A model generated the notes under the pieces. It ran no database searches. It worked only from the letters and a program-made list of their open reading frames with translations, and was not told the DNA's origin. Positions 54,023-63,300 of a stretch of 64,000 nt of DNA are shown here, piece after piece. The stretch is from Prorocentrum cordatum (lineage: Eukaryota > Sar > Dinophyceae > Prorocentrales > Prorocentraceae). Numbering within the stretch: the first letter of the stretch is position 1; every line of letters starts with the position of its first letter. The translations under genes were made by a program, and so were the position numbers. The stretch spans positions 709,561 through 773,560 of the forward strand of contig CAUYUJ010018493.1 in assembly GCA_963575745.1 (NCBI GenBank). Direction: 5' to 3'.

Positions 54023-57000
54023 CTAGAACAGGCAATCGAGCGTGGACATCATCAGCGGCGGCGGCCTCGACGCTGCTGCCAGCGCTGCGGCGCGCGCCAA
54101 CTCCTGCGCCTCCTGCACCCTCAGCGCCTCCACCTCCTGCCTCTGGCTCTGCAGGCTCTGGCCCTCCGGCTGCGGCGGCGCGGAACTCGCGGCGGTCGGC
54201 TGCACCTCCTCGGGCCTCTTCGGCGGCGTCTTCGTCGTGACGTCGGCAGTCTTCTGCCTCTTCCGCAGCCTGGGAGATGATCCATATGCGGCTGGCTTCA
54301 CAGCGACCTGCTGGCTGATCATGTCGTCCTCGGCGGCCTTCGTGCTGGGCGCGTCCTCGTCATCATCACGAGCGTCAAGCAATGCTTCGCGCCCCTCTGC
54401 CCAGTCCTCCTCGGTGTCCTTGGGATCATCATCCGCAAGCTGCTTGGACCTCGCTGGAGCCGCTGCCACCTTCTGGGCCGCCGCTGGCCTCTTCTTGGCG
54501 ACGTCGCCACTGACCTCGCCCTCCTTGATCTCCTTCCTGAGGCCGTCGAGGAAGCACTTTTTCTTCTCCTCGAACTTCTGCTTCCCGAACTCGCCTCTGG
54601 CGAACCGCTTCGCGTGCTCAAGCATGAACGAGATGCACTTGTTCATGTCCCCCCCAGCGGGGGGGACAAGCTGCGTCACCTGTTTTTTCTCGTTGTTCGG
54701 CCACTGGAACAACGTGATGTACTTCTCATCCTTCTTGGTGACCAGGTGCAGCTGCATCTTGACGTCGTGGTCGCTGGCCTCCTGCCGCCACAACATGCTC
54801 GGCCCGTCCTTCTTCGGCGCGTAGGTCGCCATGACCTCCTGCGGCACGACCCACTCGTCGCCGTCGGAGAACCTGGCGATCCACGAGCCATCGCGCAGCA
54901 GCACTGGCACCACGACGATGGCGGCCGAGCCCGTCAGCTGCGGCGGGCCGTCGGCCAGGACGCACCGCCACGCTGCCTGGTAGGGGGAAAGTGTAGGTAA
55001 GTGCTTCTCTCCCTCCTCCTCCTCCTCCTCCTCCTCCTCCGCCTCCTCCTCCCTCTCCTACCCACTCCTCCTCCTCCTCCCATCCCCTCCTCCTCCTCCT
55101 CCTCCTCCTCCTCCTCCTCCTCCGCCTCCTCCTCCTCCTCCGCTTCCCCACCATTCTCTTACTCCTCGTCCGCAATCGTCTCTCCTCCTCAATTGGTATT
55201 TGGCGTGTTTTGTTCTAATATATCTTCTCATGTTCCATTGTCCCTCTTCTCTCATTCACGCATTCTCTCTCTGTCTCTCTCTCTCTACCTACCGCGTTTA
55301 TCTCTCTCTTGATCTCTCTCTCTCTCTCTTTTCCCTCTCTCTCCCTCTCCCTCTCTCTCTATCTCTCTGTCGCCGCGCTCCTTCTCCCACTCCCGTGGCC
55401 CCTCATCATCGTGCTCTAACTACTTCCAATGCGTCATGCTCATATCCTCCACCTCCTGACCCACCTCCGCCCCTCCCCCACCCAATTCGGGATGGGAGGT
55501 GCCAGCTGGTGGGCCGCTGGCGTGCGCGAGGGCTCGCGGTAAAGCCCGCGCGTCCCTGCGTCTTGCCGTCCTTCTCCCCCTTCACCCCGCCACATCCTTT
55601 CTCCGCAGCTTCCACCTCCTCCGCTTCATCATTCCTCTCCTTCTCCTCATCATCATCCCCCTTCTCCCTCCATCCTCCGCCTCGCCTTCCCCCCACTTCC
55701 TCCCCCTCCCCCTCTTCCTCCTCCTCCTCCTTCTCCTCCTCCTCCTCCTCCTCCTCCTCCTCCTCCTCTTCCTCCTCACCGTCGTCATCGCATGGCCTGC
55801 GACTCCTCGCTGACGCCGTACCCGTGCACGTCCGTCTTGTGCAGGATCTGCAGCCCGTGGTCCTCCGTCCGCGGGTTTGCCCTCCCCCTACTCTTCAAAA
55901 ACTCGGGTCCTGCGAAAGCCCCTGGAGGCCAACGCAGTCGAGGCCCCTGTAGGCCTTCGACGGTTTCTCAAGGATGCCAACGCAGTCGAGGCCCCTGGAG
56001 GCCAACGCAGTCGATGCCCCTGGAGACAACGCAGTCGAGGCCCCTCGAGGCCTTCGGTCAAGCATCGGCGACGACGGAGGAGGATCGAGGATGCAGGATG
56101 AGATCGGACAATCGAGGATGGGGAGCAATGAGGAGGCGTAGGAAACGGAGGAGGAGGAGGAGGTGGAGGAGGAGGAGGAAGAGGAGGAGGAGGGAGGAGG
56201 AAGGAGGAGGTAGAGGAGGAGGAGGAGAGGAGGAGGGCACGATATTGAAGGAGGCTCCCGCCTGCCTTCGGCGCCATCTTCGGCTTCGCCGACGACTTGG
56301 CAGCGGTGGCGACCTTCTTCGGCGCTGCCTTCGCCGCTGCCGGCTCCTCCTCGTCGGGCTCGGCGTCGTCCGAGGCGAACGGAGCGACCCACTTCGGCGG
56401 CTTGGTCCTGAGAGGACGAAGCTCGCACTCCTCTCCTCCTCCTCCTCCTCCTCCTCCTCCTCCTCCTCCCCCTCATCCTCTCCCTCCCCCTCCTCCTCCT
56501 CCTCCTCCTCCTCCTCCTTTGAACTCCTCGCCCCTTCCACCTACTATAGACCTTCCCTTCACCCTCTCCCTCGCCATTTGCCTTCTCCATTCACCATTCT
56601 CCGTCCACTTCCTCCACCACCCCCTCAGCTCCGCTCTCCTTCCTTGTGCCCTCATTTTCCATCCTCTCCCTCCTCCCGCTCCCCATCCTCCTCCTCCTCC
56701 TCCTCCTCCTCCTCCTCCTCCTCCTCCTCCTCCTCTCCATTCTCCTCCACCTCGCCCTCCTATCCGCGGGACCCCGCGTCCTCGCCAACGCGTTCGTCAC
56801 GTGCTTCATCATGAAGCGGATCATCCGAGCGCCGTCGGAAGCCCACGCGTCTGCGTCGCCCGACAAGCGCCACTCCTCCTCCCTCTGCTCCGCGACGGCG
56901 GCGAGGGCTGCCACTGACGCCGACTGCGTGATGCCGCCCCTGGGCACGACTGCCCGCAGCGCTTTCAAGAAGCCGATGTTCTTGACGAGCGCCTGGGCGA

Positions 57001-57396
57001 AGATATGAGGAAGCGCAAGCGGGATGATGGAGGAAGAAAGGGGGCGACGGTGGAGGAGGAGCAGGAGGCCGAGGAGCACAATGGGGAGGAGGAGGAGGAG
57101 GAGGAGGAGGAGGAGGAGGAGGAGGAGGAGGAGGAGGCGGAGGCGGAGGAGGAGGAGGAGGAGGAGGACGAGAGAGAAGGAGGAAGCTCGAAGGTGGAAG
57201 GAGAGGATAATGATGAAAAAGAAGAGGTGGCAATGGCCTCGGTGTCCAGAGTATCGTCCGTCGGATACTCGATGCTCTGCGGCTCGACCCAGTAGTCGAA
57301 GTACACGCGCTGGAGTGCCTCCACATCCTTGAACCCCTTGGTCCGAGGAGGCGGTCGGCGCACGGCCTCGGCGGCCTCTGCCTCCTCTGAGGCCAT
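54023..57396 (-). CDS. Multi-exon protein with a DGD/W domain and Ala/Lys-rich parts
   Basis: Exons: 57396-57238 (MASEEAEAAEAVRRPPPRTK, KDVEALQRVYFDYWVEPQSI), 56992 to about 56765 (ALVKNIGFLKALRAVVPRGG, ARMIRFMMKHVTNALA), about 56407-56266 (KPPKWVAPFASDDAEPDEEE with Ala/Lys repeats), 55881-55797 (TEDHGLQILHKTDVHGYGVS) and 54976-54023 (954 nt with stop). GC-AG introns join DTE|ALVKN and EESQ|AAWRCV in phase 0; two other junctions are unresolved. The last exon has WRCVLADGPPQLTGSAAIVV, RDGSWIARFSDGDEWVVPQE, YITLFQWPNNEKKQVTQL and a helical FARGEFGKQKFEEKKKCFLD region. The W...VVP...F-DGD-W-P-EV pattern is shared with the gene at 60389-64000 and resembles small barrel (Tudor/Agenet-like) folds; that is only a suggestion. 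A leader relic precedes the ATG. Confidence 0.6.
55005..55155. repeat. TCC/CTC arrays in introns of the 54023-57396 gene
   Basis: One of several homopurine/homopyrimidine arrays in this gene (also about 55700-55780, 56150-56240, 56640-56745 and 57080-57175). Their orientation relative to the coding strand is mixed. Confidence 0.9.
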
Positions 57397-57409
57397 GGCC
57401 CGAAGGCCA

Positions 57410-57430
57410 CTCGGGCCAAAACGGCCCTCC
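57410..57430 (-). other. Spliced-leader relic
   Basis: GCCGTTTTGGCCCGAG on the minus strand differs from leader GCCATTTTGGCTCAAG at three positions, all transitions toward G or C. It lies 13 bp before the ATG at 57396; the leader's first five bases are not preserved. Confidence 0.6.
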
Positions 57431-57439
57431 ACGAGGAGG

Positions 57440-57830
57440 GGGAGGCGGGGGAAGCGAACGAGTTTGTGGGAAAGGGAGGGGAGGGAGCGGGACGGAGAGG
57501 GAAAGGAAACAAGAGGAGGTGTAGCCGCATCCTCCTTCTCATTTCACCTGACTTCCTCCTCCTGGTCTTCTTCCTTCCCCCTCCTTTTTTCAGGCGCAAT
57601 GCCCGTTCGGTGTAAAGATCGTGTCCCCGATGTTTCACCGTCGCCGCTACGGCAGCGTTTGATTGTCTTTCGGTCCCCTGCGTCGAAACACATACACCAA
57701 CCAACAACCAACGTGGTTCCGAAACGACAACATGCATTCCGCGTCGCGCACGGCGCCGCATCTGACATCCTTGCCCCGCTCGCCATCCCAACGCGTTCTT
57801 ACTCTTCTGCGCGCGCACCACACCTGACAC
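57440..57830. other. Intergenic stretch, no gene recognised
   Basis: Mixed composition upstream of the 54023-57396 gene. Frames of up to 168 codons here show no motif and are not reported as genes. Confidence 0.35.
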
Positions 57831-57834
57831 CCTA

Positions 57835-58010
57835 ACGAATACGATTTGTTATAAACATTCTTAAAGATGTTATGTTGTATTGCGGATATGATGTAGATTT
57901 ACATACAGATATGACATATGATGCGTTGTTACCAAACGCGTATACATGTTATCAAACGTCTGATAACATACACGTGTTATCAGAATCTGACAACCGCGCA
58001 CCACAGGGTA
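57835..58010. other. AT-rich island with two GTTATCA/TGATAAC dyads
   Basis: GTTATCA (57948-57954) pairs with TGATAAC (57961-57967), and TGATAACA (57961-57968) pairs with TGTTATCA (57975-57982), so the central half-site can pair with either neighbour. It is similar in base composition and motif to the islands at 8046-8440 and 39560-39730. Confidence 0.8.
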
Positions 58011-58266
58011 GAGATGGCCAGCAACGCAGACTTCAAGCGTGTGATGTTTACCAGGAGGCCGGACGCATGAGCAATTTATAATCAAAACAGCACGGAACTT
58101 TTGGGTCGGGGCGGCGGCAGCCAGTATATCACAGTCAACTACAAAAGTCTCCTTAGAAGGGTGCCGCCCTTGCTCCCTCAGAGCCCGCTTGACCCTTCGG
58201 AGATTGGAGCAGGCGTGGGAGTTTGGGTCCGGCGTGGGCGTCGCACCTCGAGGTCCCTTAAAGGGG

Positions 58267-59477
58267 TCAAGAAGAGCAGAAACAGGCACAACAGGGGGTC
58301 GCGGTGGCCTGGGCAACGCTGGTCGTTGCTTCTCCGAGCGCCGGATCCCAACAATGTCTCAGGGACCCCAACGCACAACTATACCGATACTCATGCCCCG
58401 CCCCCCTCTCACTCTGATTCAATATCACCCCATGGTCCTCGAAGAGCATCGGCATCAATGTGTGTTTGGGCTCCCTAATGTATATCCTCGGTCTCGACTG
58501 AGGCAAGCCGAAGTCCGAGGCCCTATACACTCGAGCTCGCGCGCGGAACCCGCAACGAGAGATATCCCCGGCGATCTTTCGAATTGTTCTGCCCCAGCGG
58601 TGTGTCGTCAGGCCCATGACATTCTCAAATCCGCCACCGTGCCCCTGCGCGGAGTGGCCTGTCGCGTCTTGTCGCGTGACTCTTTCGGGCCCCAAGGCCA
58701 TCCAAGAGGGCCCCGAAAGGGCCCCCATGACGGTCCAAGAGGGCCCAGAGTCGCCGAGGGATCGTTCCAGGACGCCCAAGATGGCCGCCTGACGGCCCAA
58801 AAGAGGCCCGCACGAGGCCTCCCAAGATGGCCCCAAGAAGTACAATTCATTGAGTTGCTGTAGGTGTTTGAAGGATTTGGGAGTTCTTCGGCTTCCAAAA
58901 CGGGAGGCCCACATGACAAAGGCCCCAAACGGCCCTCCAAGAAGCCCCAAGAGGCTCCACAGAGGCACCCAAGGAGGCACCTAAGAAACTCCCAACAAGC
59001 ACTACAACTGCAACCCAGATGCCCCCGAGATCTTTCCGACGAGACCCCAAGAAGCATCTCGGAGGGCTCTGACCCGCAACCCAGGCACGCTGGCGGAATG
59101 AGCCGAAGGCCATAATATATAAAAGATCGTATTCTACCGTGCTGGAGGGTGCGGAGGAAAGACTTGTACACGCGCATCCGTTTATCATTGAACCCCCTAC
59201 GAAGCCCCATTGCAGAGAATGGCTGACAAGGAAGTCCCACTGCGAGGCAATCGACTTTGCTCAAACATCGCTCGTCCCGCTCGCACGCATCATCGAACCA
59301 CACCTTGGGTTTGTGGTTCCTCAAGATAAACTGTTTCGCCGACGGGCACGTGTCGCTACTCCAGCGGTGCGACACTATAACACGTCCGTCTCGAACGGCA
59401 GTAGCTGAACGAACAGCGAAAAGAGGGGCATCAGTTCCAGAGCAATCAGTGGCGATTCTGAATTTGATTGGGCTCAT
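58267..59477 (-). CDS. C5-cytosine DNA methyltransferase, retrogene with intron
   Basis: The start is the first ATG after a leader relic. Exon 1 (59477 to about 59140) reads MSPIKFRIATDCSGTDAPLF with motif I in the variant form CSGTDAP, then KVWFDDACERDERC and DCLAVGLPCQPFSAMGLRRG, the catalytic PCQ-type motif IV, then KRMRVYKSFLRTLQ. Exon 2 (about 58645 to 58340) reads GGGFENVMGLTTHRWGRTIR with the ENV motif VI, then VYRASDFGLPQSRPRIYIRE with the QSRxR motif VIII. Enzyme role: transfer of a methyl group from S-adenosylmethionine to cytosine C5. A further exon may be KRALREQGRHPSKETFVVDC near 58190-58115. Motifs IX and X were not found here, so the 3' end is incomplete or missing. The intron holds CCAAGA(G/T)GGCC repeats. 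CACGGT occurs at both intron ends and the acceptor does not fit AG|G in phase, so the junction is unresolved. Confidence 0.68.
58690..59050 (+). repeat. CCAAGA(T/G)GGCCCC repeats inside the methyltransferase intron
   Basis: About 18 irregular units (CCAAGATGG, CCAAGAGGC, CCAAGAAGC), like those at 21745-22050 and 35480-35690. Confidence 0.8.
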
Positions 59478-59500
59478 ACCGGAATTCGTGGATCTTTCGG

Positions 59501-59520
59501 CTTGAGCCAACCGTCTACGT
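59501..59520 (-). other. Spliced-leader relic
   Basis: The minus strand reads CGTAGACGGTTGGCTCAAG, matching leader CGTAGCCATTTTGGCTCAAG with a one-base deletion and changes in the middle. It is 23 bp before the ATG at 59477. Confidence 0.75.
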
Positions 59521-59559
59521 CCCCGTGCCCATGCAAAGGCATATATCAGGCCCCTCCGC

Positions 59560-59720
59560 ACCTATATCCTAGGCCACCTAACTTCGCGCATCCCCGCGAT
59601 GCGCGAGGCGCGGTTACCTTCGCGCCCTCGCCGACCCCCTGGGCCCAGGCCGCGACGCGCGAAGTGCGATGATCTTCGTGCCCCTTGGGGTTGCCTAGAT
59701 GTCAGAGCACAACGGATCCC
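59560..59720. other. GC-rich spacer
   Basis: GCGCGAGGCGCGG-type DNA without a recognised gene. Confidence 0.3.
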
Positions 59721-59876
59721 CCATGTCCCTCTATGGCATTCGATGTCTTCCCGTGCCCCTCTATGTCCCTCCATGTCCCCCTATGTCCCTGCATGTCCCT
59801 CCATGTCCTCCCGTGCCCCCCCATGCCCCTCCATGTCGTCCTGCGTCCCTCCATGTCCCTCCAAGCCCTTCCATTG
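59721..59876 (+). repeat. 10-bp satellite (ATGTCCCTCC), about 16 units
   Basis: The same family and orientation as the 25861-26850 array, here with C-rich units (CCATGTCCCT). Confidence 0.9.
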
Positions 59877-59879
59877 GAC

Positions 59880-59976
59880 CTCCCGCGCAGGCATCGTGGC
59901 CGGACCTCTGCGTCTACCCCGCGCGAACGGCGGGCGGGCGGGCTGGAACGAAGCAAGAGGAGGACGAGGAGGAGGA

Positions 59977-60007
<31 letters not shown>

Positions 60008-60385
60008 GACCAGGACGAGCAGGGGTGCACGGGGGGCGGCGAGGAGGGGGGAGGGGGGAGGACCGATAGGAGGAGGAGGAGGAGGCTGGGGAGGAATTGA
60101 GTCACGGCGGAGGCCTTGGATAAGGAAACATGCTCTCGCGACCAGTCGGGGTCTAGCTCTTTAGGGTCGGGGCTCTTTACGGGGGGATTTGGGATCGCCC
60201 ATTTCAAACGGATCCGCCTTGGCGCACTCCGCTGCAGCGCCTCGATCGTTCGCGGGCGCGACGGCTCACTATGCTCCGGTTGGGGGCAGGGCTGACCTTG
60301 CAGGGTCTGGGGTGGGTTCTGGTAGCGAGGGGCGGGTTCTGGCAGCGAGCCATCGCGCCCGCATGACGGGCTCTCGCGGCAGGCT
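59880..60385. other. GGA-rich and mixed spacer
   Basis: A GGA array at 59955-60095 and unassigned sequence downstream of the 60389-64000 gene. I see no gene. Confidence 0.35.
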
Positions 60386-60388
60386 GGC

Positions 60389-63300
60389 TCACGCAGCGGC
60401 CTCGGTGTGCCGGGGCCGCTTCTGCTTCGGCTCCTGGGTTGGAAACGGGGGGATCATGAGGAAGAAAACGAGGAGGGGGGCGAGGGGGAGGAGGGGGAGG
60501 CGTTCGAACTGACGCGTCGACCCTCCGCCCGTGGACCCCCGAGACCGCCATCAGGCGCCCGCGGGCCGTCCAGCGGCCCCGGACAACTCCCAGGATGTCC
60601 AGAATAAGCTCCAAAAGAAAGGCATCTCAGAGGCCTCTGGCCCGCACGAGCGGTGGCCTGAGGCATGAGGAAGGAGCATGGAGTGGAAGAAGGAGGAAGA
60701 TGAGGAGGAGGAGGTGGACGAGCAGGAGGAGGAGAAGGAGGGGGGGGAGAGGGGTGGGAGAAGGCCGAGGAGGAAGAGGAGGAGGAGGACGACGACAAGG
60801 GCGAGCAGGCTGAGGAGGAGGAGGAGGAGGAGGAGGGAGGAAAAGAAGAAGAAGAAGGATGCGCAGGAAAAGGAAGATGAGGAGGAGGAGGAGGAGGCGG
60901 AGGAAGAGGAAGAAGAAGAGGAGGAGGAGGCGGAGGAGGAGGCGGAGGAGGAGGAGGAGGAGCAGGAGAAGGAGTAGGAGTAGGAGGATGAGGAGGAGGA
61001 GGAGGAGGAGGAGGAGGAGGAGGTTCGCCCCATTGAGTCCGTGTCCTGCTCGGCGTCCTCCGAGCCGTTGTCTGTGAGCTGGCTGTCCTCATCCTCATCT
61101 TCTTCTCCGCGATCGCCGCCCTGGTCGCCGGCTGGCTCGCCCTTGTCGCTCTCGAAGGCGGCCTCGTTTGCCTCGGCCGCGCCCTCGTCGGCCTCGGCCA
61201 CCTCGGCCGCGCCCTCCTTGGCCTCGGCCGCGCCCTCGTCGGCCTCGGCCGCGCCCTCGTCGGCCTCGGCCACGCCCTCCTTGGCCTCGGCCACGCCCTC
61301 CTTGGCCTCGGCCGCGCCCTCGTTGGCCTCGGCCGTCTCGCCCTCCTTGGCCTCGGCCGCCTCGCTCTCCTCGGCCTCGGCCGCGTCCTTCTTGGCGGCC
61401 GAGATCTTCTCCATCGCGTCATTGGCCTTCGCGACGACAGCGTCGAGAGTCGCTCCAGCTTTGCTCGTCATCGACCACTTCTGTCCACTGTCTGAGCCAC
61501 TCTTGAACACCCACACCTCCCAGCCGATGCCGTCGTCGGCGAACTTCGGGCGCGCGCTGATGCCGACCTGGGAGGCGCGGGGAGGAGGGGGGGGGGGGAG
61601 GAGGAGGAGCAGGAGGAGGAGGAGGAGGAGGAGGAGGAGGAGGAGGAAGAACGGGGGGAGGCACGGGGGGGGGAGGGGCAGGCGGGGCAAGAGGAGGGAT
61701 AGGATGAGGAGGAAGAGGGGGGAAGATTTGCAGCCGGAGGAAGAGGACGAGGAAGGTGGAGGGAGGGAGATAATGGGGGGGAGGGTGAGTTACGTAGGTG
61801 AATGAGGGTGAGGGGGGGCGGAAGGCAGGGGCGGAGGTGAGGGGGGTGAGGATGCAGGAGAGGCAGATGGGGGAGGGCAGCGGCAGCAACGGGGAGGAGG
61901 GAGAAGACAGCGGAGCAGGGAGGTCCAGGATGAGGACGTGGAGCGGCAACGGGAGGTGCAAGAGCAGTTGGAGGAGGAGCAGCCAGTAGAGGAGCAGAGG
62001 GAGGAGATGGAAAGACATGGAGATGATGATGAGGAGAAGAAGCAGGAGGAGGAGGAGGGTGAAGAGAGTGAGGACGATGAGGATGATGATGGTGATGATG
62101 ATGATGATGATGAGGGGGAGGAGGAGGATAAGGTGGATGAGGAAGAGCTGGATAAGCATAGGAATGAGGAGGCGTGGACGAGGGAGCCTTGTACTCCCCA
62201 GCCCGCTTGCACTGCGTCCTCGCGTCCGCGATCATCGCCTTGAGCACGTCGTTGCTGCTCTTGTCGCTGCTCTTGTCGCCCTTGCCCGAGCCGTCCTCGC
62301 CCTTGCCCGAGCCGTCCTCGCCCTTGCATGAGACCTTGCCCTTGCCCTTGCCCTTGCTCTTGCTCTTGCTCTTGCCCGAGCCGCCCTTCCCTTGGTCGCC
62401 ACTTGCTGCCTTGTCGTCGTTCTCGGCGTCGCTCTTGCCCTTGCCCGAGTCGCCACTTGCTGCCTTGTCGTCGTTCTCGGCGTTGCTCTGCCTCTTGCCC
62501 TTGCCCTTGCCCGAGTCGCCACTTGCTGCCTTGTCGTCGTTCTCGGCGTTGCTCTTGCTCTTGCCCTTGCCCTTGCTCTTGCCCTTGGCGACCTTGGCGG
62601 GCTTCGCGGCCTCCTTGGCGTCCTCCGCCGCCGCCGGGCGCTTGCGGGGCTCCACTGCGGTCACCTCCAGCGGGCTCAGCCAGCGGTCGCCATCGTCCCA
62701 CGTGAAGATGGCCATCCCCTTGCTCGAGGGCACCATGCCGACCGCCTGGGTCTTGTCCGACTTGCGGACGGCCCACCCGTTGCACACCTCGAAGTCATCA
62801 TCCGACTCATCCCCGCCAGGTACCACCTCGGGCTCCTCTGCAGATCTCACCAGAGTCCTGCCAGCGCTCGCCCTCGCCTTTGCCCGCATCTGCTCGACGA
62901 CCGCCCGCGTGCCGGCAGCCTTCGCGGCGGCGTCGCCCTCCGCGGCCCTCTCGGACTCCGAGCCTCGTCGGAGGAGAGCGAGGGGGGGCGGGAGGAGGGG
63001 GAGAGGAGGCGGGGGAGGCGGAGGAGGCGGAGGAGGCGGAGGAGGAGGAGGAGGAGAAGCGGAGGAGGAGGCGGAGGAGGAGGAGGAGGAAGAGGAGGAG
63101 GAGGAGCATCAGGAGGAGTGGAGGGGCAGGAGAAAGGCGAGAAGGGAGGAGGAAAAGGAGGAGTAGGAACATGAGGAGGATAAGGAGGAGGAGAGGAGGA
63201 GGAGGAGGAGGAGGAGGAGGAGGAGGAGGAGGAGGAGGGGCAAAATGTGGAGGAAGGATAGAAAAGTGCAATAGGTTACTGCAGTGGATGTGTAAACTGC

